A stretch of 33,921 nucleotides of DNA from Neolecta irregularis DAH-3 (taxonomy: Eukaryota > Ascomycota > Neolectomycetes > Neolectales > Neolectaceae), in the NCBI GenBank assembly GCA_001929475.1, contig LXFE01000507.1:1-33921 (forward strand). The letters run 5' to 3'. The notes under the pieces were generated by a model. The model saw only the letters and a list, made by a program, of their open reading frames with translations, was not told the origin of the DNA and made no database searches. Numbering within the stretch: position 1 is the first letter of the stretch; the number at the start of each line of letters is the position of its first letter. The position numbers were made by a program, and so were the translations under genes. Below are positions 9,850 to 20,750 of the stretch, piece by piece.

Positions 9850-11547
9850 CTAAAACGCTCTTGATCCATATCCAGGCCTGGCATCTCTATGTCCTCGGCC
9901 ATATGCAGGATACGTCCTTTCGCCATATCTTCTTACTTCTGGCGCTGGTCGATAAACCTCAGGGCTTCGAGACCTTCTTCGAGTAACAGCTGCCGCTTGG
10001 ACTCGATCATAGGATCTATTTCGATCCTCATATTCTCGAGGACCAGTTGAACCTCTATAATGGTTAATAGGAATCGCTCGAGCTCGATGATCCACATCAT
10101 ATGGAGGGAAAGCGGGCCTTCGATGATAATCTTCAAATCTCTGGCCTCGATAATTTCTTGACAATGGTGGTTCAACATACCCACCCCGATCATATCGAGT
10201 ATCAATCATAGCCCGTCGAGTATAATCGCCTCCAGCTGGAGAAAGTGGTTGTCGAGGGTATTCGTAAGCTGGTGCAACATCGTAACTTCTTATGGCATCT
10301 TGACTATATTTGGGTTGAGGAGCATACGTGTCCCTTTGATACCCATAACCTGTTGTTCGTTCACTAAAGCCTGCTTTCTCCAAGCTAGGTTTAATCTCAG
10401 TCGGACTTGAGCCTGTCACTGCGCCAGGACGATAGCAATTCCAGTTTTTCTCAGGCTTTCCAAGCTTATAAGACAAAAATTTCATTTTCTCGTACTTCCT
10501 TCGTCGATGTTCGACTTTTTCTTGTTCGGTGAATTCATGTTGATGATGCCCACCAGCAAGTCTATCGTCCCAAGGATGTCGAAACTCGTCTTTCTGATGC
10601 GAATAATGCGAAGATCGGTCTAAATGATCAAAGTCCATCTGACCTTCTTCTGGATTTCCTCCCTTGTGTCTCGAATGATTCGAGTAGTTTGACAATCTCT
10701 TTCCATTTCTACCATTATCGAAAAAGGATTCGTTGGCATTATCAAAGCCGTCCCTGCTTCTGATGGTACTTAAAGTTTGCTCATCTCTTAATTTAAGAGT
10801 TGGGTCATCTGTTGTAGTAGTTAGCTGACTAGCTTGCGACATTCGTGATTGATTTTGGCTGCCAGAAGTATTTGGTCTTGTGCTCGCCTTGCTTGAAGCA
10901 GGATCATTCGTATATACAACGTTGGAAGGATGTCGCGGGTTGACGTGAATGCTACTCGATCGCGGAAAGGACGCGTGGTGATCGTTATCGGGAGAATCTT
11001 TTCGAGGCCCAACATGTTTCGGACCAGTAGGAGCTCCCTCTACCATAGGCGGTGTCCTTGATTTTGGACCTCTTGGAACTCTGGAGACCGAGAGAGTTGC
11101 TTTTGGGCCGTGAGGAATTTCCCTTTCAGTCTTGCAATCCACAGATCGACTTGCGGTACTGAGAGTGGGACTCGTTGTAATAGGAAGAGGAGGACCATCC
11201 TCTACATATTTGCCAATGCCATTCGAAAAGGCCATCACTATGCTAGAGTACCGGCCTTCCCAATTCTTCGGGCCGGTAAAACTGTATTTATTCAAAGGCG
11301 CTTGGTTTGGCTGGTAAGACTTGGACATTGATGTTACGTCCGTGCCTTCGGCTGATCCTACAGTTTTGATTTTATTCTTTTCTCTCGCTTTGATCACTTC
11401 TTGAAGACGCTGCTTTTCTTTCTCGAGATTTCGCAATTGAATGGCGTTATTCTCGTAGTCTGATTGGCTAGGCTTTACCCCGTTAATAAATAACGCAACT
11501 TCTTCTTCAAAAGTAGTTTCGGGCTTTCTATCCTGATCTTCTGTCAT
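9850..11547 (-). CDS. orphan basic, low-complexity protein, 565 aa
   Basis: A single uninterrupted frame from ATG 11547. No catalytic domain is recognised. Residues about 10-65 form an acidic start (TTFEEEVALFINGVKP) followed by a short charged coiled coil (LRNLEKEKQRLQEVIKAREK). The middle is Ser/Pro/Asn/His-rich and looks disordered. A charged EFTEQEKVEHRRRKYEKMKF segment follows at about 340. The C-terminal 150 residues are rich in Tyr, Arg and Pro (RRRSRSPE, then YGRGHRDARPGYGSRAF), resembling RS/RGG-like tails of nuclear RNA-associated proteins. A nuclear RNP role is only a guess. It shares a 742-bp upstream region with the divergent GND1 gene. Confidence 0.75.
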   Translation of the reverse strand: MTEDQDRKPETTFEEEVALFINGVKPSQSDYENNAIQLRNLEKEKQRLQEVIKAREKNKIKTVGSAEGTDVTSMSKSYQPNQAPLNKYSFTGPKNWEGRYSSIVMAFSNGIGKYVEDGPPLPITTSPTLSTASRSVDCKTEREIPHGPKATLSVSRVPRGPKSRTPPMVEGAPTGPKHVGPRKDSPDNDHHASFPRSSSIHVNPRHPSNVVYTNDPASSKASTRPNTSGSQNQSRMSQASQLTTTTDDPTLKLRDEQTLSTIRSRDGFDNANESFFDNGRNGKRLSNYSNHSRHKGGNPEEGQMDFDHLDRSSHYSHQKDEFRHPWDDRLAGGHHQHEFTEQEKVEHRRRKYEKMKFLSYKLGKPEKNWNCYRPGAVTGSSPTEIKPSLEKAGFSERTTGYGYQRDTYAPQPKYSQDAIRSYDVAPAYEYPRQPLSPAGGDYTRRAMIDTRYDRGGYVEPPLSRNYRGQRFEDYHRRPAFPPYDVDHRARAIPINHYRGSTGPREYEDRNRSYDRVQAAAVTRRRSRSPEVYRPAPEVRRYGERTYPAYGRGHRDARPGYGSRAF

Positions 11548-12289
11548 AGGACTGGATAAAGAAGTCAGATCTAGAAATAAAGAGCGAAATACACGATTAC
11601 TAGCCTAAATATGATATAACTCAAGAACCTGTTGAAACAATTCCTTGATATACCTTGATAAGCATATGTCTTTTTAGAGATAGTACTGTATGTGTGTCTC
11701 GCGATCCGAGATAGAACTTGAAAACACGGTGTGGTGGAGTTGATGGTGGTTGGTAGCGGGGAGGAATCTCAGATGAGTGAAACGCCTCCAGGCATGAGTC
11801 GATGGCGTAACTTATATGCTTATTATATTACTGGCAATGTGTAGAGCGTAGTCCAAATGGATTGCGTAAGAGACTGGTGGAAATGAAAAATGTTGCTTTC
11901 TCACAAATCTTGTTATAAGACTACCATGGATATGTAGAATATCAGTGCGTTATAGACGACCAAACATGTTTTCAGAGAAGTCAAGGAAAACATGTTTAAT
12001 AGTTCTATACAGGCTAACGGGTTGTAACGTTCTTGTTTTAGTATTATAGAACTTGAATTGGCCAAAGTCTCTATTTATCAGCCATGTCTTTGTAATTTAT
12101 AGAGAATTCGGCAATAAACCAGAGCACTACAATATATATGGAGGAGCGATAAAATTTAAACCTGACAAATGAGTTCTCGCAAATTTCGTCATCGCTGTTA
12201 ACTTGTTTCCCTCACGCAGTAACAATTGTCATTCCATTGCCCAACCACCTACGCGCATCCCTTTCCATCCTGCTAAAATACTATCAAAC
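11548..12289. promoter_or_regulatory. 742-bp divergent upstream region with paired palindromes
   Basis: Lies between the orphan 565-residue gene (minus) and GND1 (plus). It contains two copies of the 10-bp palindrome AAACATGTTT (11962-11971 and 11988-11997), 26 bp apart, which also form a 12-bp perfect inverted repeat AAACATGTTTTC with a 12-nt loop. No gene or RNA is seen. Confidence 0.5.
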
Positions 12290-14222
12290 ATGTCTGAAGC
12301 TATGTATATCTTTCCTTTTCACATCTATGAAAGTTAAACTGACACCAAGATTGCGCTTGGCCGGTATTTCCGGCCATGTGCGATCGCTCGATAACAGTGC
12401 TGGTTCGTTCATCTCACATACTTGAGACATATATAGCTAATACTCTTACGCAAAGATCTCGGCCTAATCGGTCTCGCTGGTACGTTATTATATTCCTTTA
12501 ATGGCATTGCTGATCGTGTTAGTTATGGGGCAGGTATGTAATCGCCTTGTCCTGGTTTAATCATGTACTATAGAACCTGGTCCTCAACGCCAATGACAAA
12601 GGATTTATTGTTGGTATACATTCAATTCAAAAGTTACACGGTCTAATCTGTGGCTAGCTGTTTTCAATCGTACTGTCTCCAAGGTTGACCACTTTTTGGA
12701 GAACGAAGCCAAAGGTAAAATATTATCATATTTTGGAAGCTCAAATCGAACAGGGACAAATATTGTCGGTTCTCATTCGATAGAAGAGTTATGCTCTCTG
12801 TTGAAGCGACCCCGTAGGGTTATGCTTCTTGTCAAAGCCGGTTCGGCCGTTGATGACTTCATTGCCAAACTCTTACCACATCTTGAGGAAGGAGATATCA
12901 TTGTTGACGGTGGTAACTCTCACTTCACTGATACCAACAGAAGATGCGATGAGCTCTCAAAGCGCGGAATCCTTTTCGTCGGCTGCGGAGTTAGTGGTGG
13001 AGAAGAAGGTGCTCGAAATGGTCCAAGTTTGATGCCTGGAGGCAACGAAGCTGCATGGCCTCATATCCGAGAAATTTTCCAAAAGATTTCCGCTCATACT
13101 GATGGAAAACCATGCTGTGAGTGGGTTGGCTCTGTAAGCTCCAAGATGTTCTTACAGAAACGTACTCAACCCCAAGGGTGGTGCCGGTCATTACGTGAAA
13201 ATGGTTCATAATGGTATCGAATATGGTGACATGCAAGTCATTTGCGAAGCTTATGACTTGTTGAAACGTGGTCTTGGAATGCATGAGAATGAAATTGCGG
13301 ATGCATTCACCGAATGGAATAAAGGTGTCCTCGACTCTTTTTTGATTGAGATTACCAGCGACATTCTTAAGTACAACGACAAAGACGGGGCACCTCTCGT
13401 CTGCAAGATTCTCGATACTGCTGGCCAGAAAGGGACCGGGAAATGGACCGCTATATCTGCTCTCGATCTCGGTATGCCAGTTACCCTCATAGGAGAAGCT
13501 GTCTTCAGTCGATGCCTATCATCTATCAAGTCAGAACGGCATGTAATTAGTGAAAGATTGTTCCTGACTTTAGTGTTCGAGCAAGCCGAATTCTCTCCGG
13601 CCCACGTCCAGAATACCACGGAGACAAAAGTAATTTCATCGCTCAACTCGAACAAGCCCTCTATGCCTCAAAAATCATATCATACACTCAGGGATTCATG
13701 CTGTTTCGAGAAGCAAGTAAGACTTACAAATGGAACCTTAACTACGAGTCTATTCCTCAGATGTGGACTGATGGATGTATTATTCGTAGTGTTTTCCTCC
13801 AAGATATCACCGCTGCTTTCACCAAGAATCCAGAATTGGAAAACTTGCTCTTTGATCCGTTCTTTAAGAAGGCTATCGAAACGGCTCAAAATAGTTGGAG
13901 GCAGGTGGTCGCTCAAGCTACCTTATGGGGAATTCCTTGCCCTGCTTTTAGCACTGCCCTGAGTTTCTTTGATGGATATCGAAGCGAACGAGTATATATT
14001 TTCAAAGCTTCTATTGACAAATTTAGCTCCCAGCTAACTTGCTGCAAGCTCAACGAGACTACTTTGGAGCTCACACTATCCGAATACTCCCGGAATGTGT
14101 TTCAGAATCACTTCCAGCTGATGAAGGTGCTTTGCATCGATTGTTAGGTCTAATGTACAGATATCCATATCAACTGGACAGGACATGGCGGAAACGTCAG
14201 CGCGTCCACGTATCTCGCCTAA
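12290..14222 (+). CDS. GND1: 6-phosphogluconate dehydrogenase, decarboxylating
   Basis: Oxidative pentose-phosphate enzyme: 6-phosphogluconate + NADP+ to ribulose-5-phosphate, CO2 and NADPH, cytosolic. Exons 12290-12303, 12350-12402, 12456-12479, 12523-12533, 12574-12613, 12658-12714, 12754-13133, 13177-13538, 13574-13991, 14027-14126 and 14161-14222 (506 residues). Rossmann motif [45 protein letters not shown], the catalytic loop [20 protein letters not shown], and the end [15 protein letters not shown]. Ten introns of 34-53 nt; the one at 13539-13573 has a GC donor. An 11-nt exon encodes most of VMGQ. The first two exons ([20 protein letters not shown]) are less certain: the family usually starts a few residues before the DLGLIG motif. 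Confidence 0.93.
13539..13573 (+). other. GC-AG intron, 35 nt (GND1)
   Basis: Donor GAACG|GCATGT, branch CTGAC, acceptor TTTAG. Needed to give SSIKSERVRASR; the nearby GTAATT is out of phase and would add residues to a conserved stretch. Confidence 0.85.
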
Positions 14223-15572
14223 ATATTCGACGCATTGTGTTTACTGCCACTTTATCCATTGCTCAAAAACTGAAATTGAATTATGAGAAATCAGACTTTG
14301 CCACCCTGCGAGCTTGTCTTTTCATGCATGAAACTTAAATTTGTCTTACAAAAGAGGCTTCGTTAGATTTCCTGGATAAAAGATCTCTGTCACAAATAAC
14401 CGGCCCCGTTTCCGCATCCCCTGATTTGCAAGTGCCTTCAACTGTCTTTGACCATTCCCAGCGTCACTCGTAGGATCTTTTCTTTGAGAAATCCACCATT
14501 AAAGTGGAGACCCGAAATGAAGATCGTGGCTGACTTGGGCCCTATAATGCGCTCGAGATTCCTGCTGTCAAAGTTCCCAAAATAGTAATAGACGACAATT
14601 GGACGGATTACTGGCGACGGGGCAAGTAGAATTGACCCGTAGCCACTCGATACCGAGTACTCCAATCCAACTCAACCCGGATTTCCTGAAAAGGTATTTC
14701 ACGGCATTAAAGAAAAACTCTACGTGACTCTCAGCTGTTATCAATCTCTTTTCTACAACGTTCTTACTCACCAACGGCCCCATTTGATACACTTTGAGGA
14801 CGAAAACCATACCTGTTGATGGTTGAGGGGCATGAACGCCGCTCGGATGACTTCGTCGTCAAAGATATTTGAAATTATGGTTGAAATCCCAAAGCTCCAG
14901 GCTACAAGACTTCCGAGTCTACGATTTGATAGACTGCATGCATTCCGTCGGGGTGACAAAGAAATTTGGAGAAAAGTTCAGGATGTGTTCTGCCCATAAT
15001 AAGAAAAAGATGTATAATGTGAAGCTTTTTATAATCATGGCCCTGATGAGCATTGATGTGAATTAATCGAAGGAGTGAAATGATTGTCTCGAGCAGCGAT
15101 CATATCCCTAACTCCGATAAAGGTACCTGGACACGAAGCTTTTCTGTCCATGTTATTTGTTGTGAATTTTTCAAGGCATAAATGGACAGACAGAATCACT
15201 TAAATGAAGAATCAAGAATGATATTGTTTGCATTTCAGATTCGCGTTTTCTTCTCGTGTGAAGATTGGAAACTCGCTCCAGTACTGTTGGAATACCACCT
15301 CACATTGTTGAACCAATGAACGAGAAAGGTTGATGTCCTAGAAAAGTATGGAAATTAGACCGAAAAATAGCCCGGTTACGCATGTTTCAATGCTTCAAAT
15401 CGTGTTGAAAACCCCGCTAGATCATAGTCGTTGTTCGCTTGGAATTTACAGAGGGTCAGGTTGAAAAAGTAAAAATGACAGCAAAGTAGGCGAGACTATA
15501 GATCCGGGCAAAACAAACCGGAAGGTCCAAGTAAAGTTTCACTAGGTACATGGCTCGATGGCTGTAGAAAGC
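14223..15572 (-). other. unresolved region, possible multi-exon gene on the minus strand
   Basis: 1.35 kb between the GND1 stop and the LSM12 stop. Protein-like minus-strand segments exist but I could not join them convincingly. A start at 15038 gives MIIKSFTLYIFFLLWAEHIL, which looks like a signal peptide or anchor, and the frame closes after 39 codons. Further down are WSFGISTIISNIFDDEVIRAAFMPL (near 14880-14810), EIRVELDWSTRYRVATGQF (near 14680) and LERIIGPKSATIFISGLHF (near 14550). With 35-50 nt introns these could form one secreted or membrane protein, but no family is recognised. The part from about 15050 to 15572 shows nothing clear. Confidence 0.25.
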
Positions 15573-16327
15573 TCAGCCACCCTTTTTCTCGTTTGCTTTT
15601 CGGGATTCTTCCATGCGTCTGCGTTCACCTTCTAACTGCACATTTCAGAGATGGGTAAACGACGGATGTACTCACGACTGTTCTCACTCTTCCCAGTCCA
15701 TTGACATCATTCCGGAGACTTTTGGTTGCATTTGCAGTGTAAGGGGGATCTACGATGATGTCGTCTAACACGGCAATACTCTTGCCATTCCATTTACAAG
15801 GCAGACTATAAACAATAAGAGCAAGTGGATGTAGGCTTGTACGTCTTTGACAAGGCCATGAATATTGCACGGCCGTCGTTGGAGACTCCGTTTGGAATTT
15901 GGGAGATGGATGCCCGTGCATTTTTAGCCTTTGGATTGCCTTTGACCTCTAGGGATGGGAGCGAGATAGGGCCAATTGCAGGAACTGCAGTCGTGAAGGG
16001 CGCCGCTGTTTCCTCTGCGGATTTCTGGACGGGTTTTTCGAGAACCTGGACGCTTTCGAGATGAGAGATCTTCCACGTATGGACTGTGCAAGCGTGCAAC
16101 ATGGTATTTACCGCAGGACTGGATCCCGTATTTAGTTCTACAGCAGAAAAGAGCGTGATGGTGTTTGAGGCGGCATCGAAGGCGTATACTCTGCCGCAGA
16201 TCTCGTCGCGAAAAGCGGTGATGATCTTTATTCTGCACCGTCAGCCATGAACGGAAGTAATGGCGGCGTGCTTCAGACCAATAACCCAATCCACGGTAAA
16301 CAAATGGGACGACTGCGGCGGAGGCAT
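15573..16327 (-). CDS. LSM12: Lsm12-like protein (Lsm fold plus anticodon-binding-like AD domain)
   Basis: Homologue of yeast Lsm12, which associates with Pbp1/ataxin-2 and ribosomes. Exons 16327-16272, 16232-15843, 15805-15676 and 15635-15573 give 212 residues. The N-terminal Lsm domain reads WVIGLKIKIITAFRDEICGR then VYAFDAASNTITL; the AD domain reads IPNGVSNDGRAIFMALSKT, LPCKWNGKSIAVLDDIIVDP, and ends RVRTVLEGERRRMEESR. Introns are 39 (GC donor), 37 and 40 nt. The GC-donor splice is set by alignment of IGLKIKI with yeast LGFRIKV, recalled from the family. Divergent from TAE2 with 135 bp between starts. Confidence 0.88.
16233..16271 (-). other. GC-AG intron, 39 nt (LSM12)
   Basis: Donor CTGAA|GCACGC, branch CTGAC, acceptor GTGCAG. 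The only donor in phase 2 that joins WVIGLK to IKIITAF. Confidence 0.75.
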
Positions 16328-16462
16328 TGCAGTTGTTCCCGCAGTGCAGGAGACTGGTGAGTCTGGCGCTGAGTCTCAGATTTCCCATGTGTCAGGGATC
16401 ATCACGTGCTCAGCCACTCGCTTCCTACCCGCGCCTTCCCGCCAACTGCGCCACTGAAAACA
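16328..16462. promoter_or_regulatory. 135-bp divergent promoter with a CACGTG box
   Basis: Between LSM12 (minus) and TAE2 (plus). The palindromic E-box CACGTG at 16403-16408 is a typical fungal bHLH site (Cbf1/Pho4-like); the factor is inferred only. Confidence 0.45.
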
Positions 16463-19400
16463 ATGAAACAGCGAATTTCGTCGCTTGATCTGCGCGCTCT
16501 TGCACATGAACTACACCACCAGATCGTATCTTTGCGCCTGCAAAATATCTACGATCTAGGAAACAGCCGCTCTTTCATCTTCAAGTTTGCCCGTCCTGGT
16601 CTCAAACATGTGTTGCTCGTCGAATCAGGTTTCCGCCTCCATTTGACCGACTTCGTGCGCGATAAATCTGCGGCCCCCTCAGCATTTTGCGCAAAGGTAT
16701 GACTCTATATTGCCGGGATTGCTGGGAGCTAATGGTATCGCCAGCTGCGTAAACATATTCGTACTAGACGCCTCACTGGGCTTTCGCAGATAGGAACAGA
16801 TAGGGCCTTGAAGCTCACTTTTGGTGGATATGACGATCCTCTCCGGAACTACAATGTCATCCTCGAGTTCTATGCAAAAGGAAACATCGTCCTTACCAAT
16901 GGAAACATGACCATTCTGGGAATCTTGCGGTTGGTCACCGTTGAAGAAGAAGGGGAACAGCAAAGATATGCTGTCGGTGAGAAATATAAACTTGCTGAAA
17001 GGCAAGAGTTTCAACCAATGACCCGCGAACGTCTGCTTGATCTCGTTGCCAAAAGATTGTGCGAAACTGTCGACGAAGAAGTTGCAAACCCCCTTCAAAG
17101 AACCAAGAAGAAACGCTCAAAAGCCAAAAATACTCTTGCCAACATTCTTGGTGTGCATGCAAGCGAGTATGGCGCGGCTCTTGTCGAACATGTTATCTTA
17201 AAGTCTGGAATAAACCCAAATGCAAGTTTGGCCGATGTCGACTGGAATGCAGACAGTCCCGAGATATCTGCTTTGCTCAGTTCATTCAAAGAGGCAGAAC
17301 AAATCATCAACACCTGTTCTCAGCCATGCTTGACAGGATTCATCATTGCCAAGAAAGAAAACCGCGATCCTGCTAAAAACGAATCGAGTGGCTCTACACA
17401 AGAAATCCTACTTTATGAAGAATTCCACCCCTTCCTGCCCATACAGTTTGCCGACAGATCCGATATTTCCATAATAAAATTCGAACAAGGTTTCTCACAC
17501 ACTACAGATGTGTTCTTTTCGACACTCGAAGCCCAAAAGCTCGAATCCCGCTTGCGTCAAGCTCATCTCACAGCTGAAAAACGTCTTCAAAGCGCACGTG
17601 AAGAACACTCTCAGCGAGTGCAAAGTCTCAAGTTAGTCCAAGAAGTCAACATAGGAAAGGCTCGGGCTATTGAAGCGAATTTAAATAGAGTTGATGAAGC
17701 TGCGGCTGCCGTCTCTGGACTTGTTGCCCAAGGGATGGATTGGATGGCTATCGAGACGTTGATAAAATTGGAAAAGACAAACAGCAATCCCGTTGCCGAG
17801 ATTATTTGTCTACCATTAAAACTAGCCCAGAACTCTATTACCTTGGCTCTTACTTTTGGTGATGATGACGACGAAGAAAGCGATTCAGGCATCGACGAAA
17901 CCGAAAGCGAAGCCAGTGACTCTGAATCCGGATATGAGATTCGAATACGAGAAGTGCTTAAAGTTGACATTGATCTCTCGATCTCAGCCTGGGGTATGTT
18001 TAACCATAGGCCTTTATTAATGCGTAGCGAACGCCCGAAATTACTACGGAAAGAAACGTCAAGCTGCAGCCAAACAAGAAAAGACCGTTCAGTCATCTTC
18101 CAAAGCTCTGAAATCCACAGAAAAGAAAATCGCTGCCGATCTCAAGAAGAGTCTTGCCCAAGAGAAACAACTCATGCACCCCATTCGCAAGACGCAATGG
18201 TTTGAAAAGTTTTATTGGTTTATTTCTAGCGAAGGCTATCTTGTACTGGGGTATACCTCCTTTCGCAGCCCTACAAATATTCCTAACAATAATTTGTAGA
18301 GGTAGAGACGCTCAACAAAATGAATTGCTTTACAAGCGCTATTTTCGCAAAGGAGACATCTACGTGCATGCAGACCTTCAGGGCGCTTCTAGCGTAATTA
18401 TTAAAAACACATCGCAAACTGCCCCAATTCCACCTGGGACATTATCTCAAGCCGGACTGTTCAGTGTCGCTACTTCAAAAGCTTGGGATGCTAAGATTCT
18501 TACTTCGGCATGGTGGGTTCATCATGAGCAGGTAAGTAAGACAGCTCCCACTGGAGAATATATCACCACTGGGTCCTTTATGATCCGAGGGAAGAAAAAC
18601 TTTTTGGCACCTGCTCCTTTAGTCATGGGTTTTGGCATTTTATGGGTTTTGGATGAGGCAAGTAGAGATAGACATCTCAAGAGACGACTTGAACGAGAGC
18701 AGAGAACTGAAGAGAGAGAGAAGGATTCTGTGGCATCCCACATCAATGACAAAGAGTACTCTTCGATACAGCAATCAGCAAATATCGACCCACAATCACA
18801 GAAAACAACTGATGCATCTCTAGAATTGTCTTCAGTCCTGCCAACAGATGATAATGAAAGGAATGGAATGACCGCAAACGACAAATATGATCTCGCAGAC
18901 TATGGAGACGAGATATCCCTTCCCTCATTCTTGCAACCAGTCCAACCTTCGACCTCTGGGAAACCACACATTTCCGCAAGACAGCGTCGTGACATGTCGA
19001 AGGCTCAAATACAGGGCGTCCTGCCATCTAGTCCTTTGGATAGTGGGATTTCAACGCCCATCTCGGAGGCAGATCCAGATGGAATACCTGTAGCACTCAC
19101 TCCAGAGGAACTGGATCGGTCTGGCGCAGGATTATCAAATGGTCCAACACGTAAAGAACATCGAAAACCTCAGGTTCGCGGGAAGAAAGGCCAGCAGAAA
19201 AAAGCCCAGAAATATGCAGATCAAGATGAAGAAGAACGGCAATTACGAATGCAACTTCTTGGAGTAGCAAGACAAACGCAAACTAGCGTGCCACAAGAAA
19301 ATCCCACATTCAAGAAGAAACCCAAGATTGATAGAGAGGCGAAACAACTGTTAAAGGAAGAAAATATCCAAGTGTTGAATGAAGAAGAGGAAGCGAATTT

Positions 19401-19814
19401 AACCCTTTTGGATAATTTCACTGGTTTTCCTTTGCCGGATGACGTATTGTTAGGTGCTATTCCTCTCTGTGGTCCTTATGCGGCTATGGGAAAATACAAG
19501 TACAAGGTATTCCCAGGTCTTATTTCACATTTCCTCTAAATGTTGTAGGTCAAACTTATACCAGGGAGTATGAAGAAGGGAAAAGCAGTCAAGGCTCTCT
19601 TGTCACATTTCGCGAGCATGACGATTGGACAAGATAGTGAAACCGCTAGCCTTACAGAGCTGGAACTAGTAAAAACTATTAAAGGTATTTATTTTGGTCA
19701 TGTGTTTCTTATGCTTTAGACGCCGAGATGTGTGTTGGCATTGGCAAGATGAAAGTGATGACTGGAAAATCGGACTCTTCAAAGGGTAAAGCTAAGGGAA
19801 AGGGAAGAAGGTGA
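16463..19814 (+). CDS. TAE2: Rqc2/Tae2 (NEMF) ribosome quality-control factor
   Basis: NFACT-family component of the RQC complex; it binds stalled 60S subunits and directs CAT-tailing. Exons 16463-16696, 16745-17993, 18028-18250, 18300-19506, 19549-19684 and 19720-19814 give 1047 residues. The NFACT-N start MKQRISSLDLRALAHEL keeps Asp9, and TDRALKLTFG supplies Asp97-Arg98, matching residues needed for CAT-tailing in yeast. A coiled-coil middle and acidic loop (DDDDEESDSGIDETESEASD) follow, then NFACT-R: RKTQWFEKFYWFISSEGYL, GRDAQQNELLYKRYFRKGD, IYVHADLQGASS, SKTAPTGEYITTGSFMIRGK. The basic linker and NFACT-C (LPDDVLLGAIPLCGPYAAM) complete it. Introns are 48, 34, 49, 42 and 35 nt. Convergent with FMN1, 97 bp between stops. 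Confidence 0.93.
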
Positions 19815-19911
19815 TATAAAGGGGAAGGTCAATACAGATATGATTGAATTTATTTATACGCTCTACATATGCAAAATAAAAAAGAATATCATTGAATCGG
19901 GTCGTAATCTC

Positions 19912-20548
19912 CTATTTGAGAAGGAAGTCATCATATTTGTATGACTGATATGCTTCTCGAGCTAGTGACCTCTCGGTGACCATGATATCCGTTTGAATAT
20001 CTTGTATCAATTCATCTTCCAGTCAGCAACAATTGAGATCTCAAGGACACACCTAAACCAGGGTAATCCTGCTCTGTACGAATGAATCCTAAAACAACCG
20101 CTCTCAGCTCTTTACCGTAAAAGTCGTCCTCGAATTTATGCATGATATGCACTTCCTGGCCAATAAACTGTAGATTGCTCATGGGAGCATACAGCAGATC
20201 TAGTTTTATTATTATAAAAGGGATTATAACCCAAACTCATGCACTATCGAGTCAATACCGCACTTTGACTCCAACGCACCATTGGAAACACCTCGCTGTC
20301 CTCCTTACGGTCGTTTATGACCCTCGCCCACCCGAAATAAACACCCGACAGCATTTCCTGTAGGGCACGTGGTATGACTCTTGGCGATACATTTGCTGAT
20401 TTAAATATGACGTGTAAGATGAGACTATACCTGTAGGGATTCCCAATTCTTTCGATCCGCGACCGAATCCTTTGATTACCGAACCGATAAATTCAATTGG
20501 AAAGGGTTCATCTAGAATATCTGGGCCAACGATTTGAGCACGAGTCAT
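19912..20548 (-). CDS. FMN1: riboflavin kinase
   Basis: Makes FMN from riboflavin and ATP. Exons 20548-20431, 20395-20280, 20243-20193, 20155-20053 and 20015-19912 give 163 residues, the usual size for a monofunctional fungal kinase. Motifs: [18 protein letters not shown] (nucleotide/flavin loop), [69 protein letters not shown]. Introns are 35, 36, 37 and 37 nt. A Cys stands where many family members have Val in PMVMS. Divergent from VTC4 with 202 bp between starts. Confidence 0.93.
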
Positions 20549-20750
20549 TATTCAACCGACTAGTATTGTCTGCGACACTGCTTCCGCAAGAATGTTCTGG
20601 CCCATGTCTTATACACATCGTGGCAATAATGATATATATAATCATAACTCACGTAGTTATTCTGTATCTATATTGTTATCATCAAGAATGCTATCTTCAC
20701 GTCCAAGACAGTTCCCCGCACTGTGCACCTCGCTCACTGTCACGACTCCC

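Noticed and set aside
9479-9853. Plus-strand 124-codon frame past the STIMATE-like gene
   Set aside because: It overlaps the last exon in another frame and runs into AT-rich 3' flank without any conserved motif.
12364-12397. Possible 34-nt intron GTATTT...AACAG in the GND1 5' region
   Set aside because: Removing it breaks the frame into the conserved [13 protein letters not shown].
18532-18545. GTAAGT donor-like site in TAE2
   Set aside because: It lies inside QVSKTAPTGEYITTG, which is conserved in the NFACT-R domain, so it is coding.
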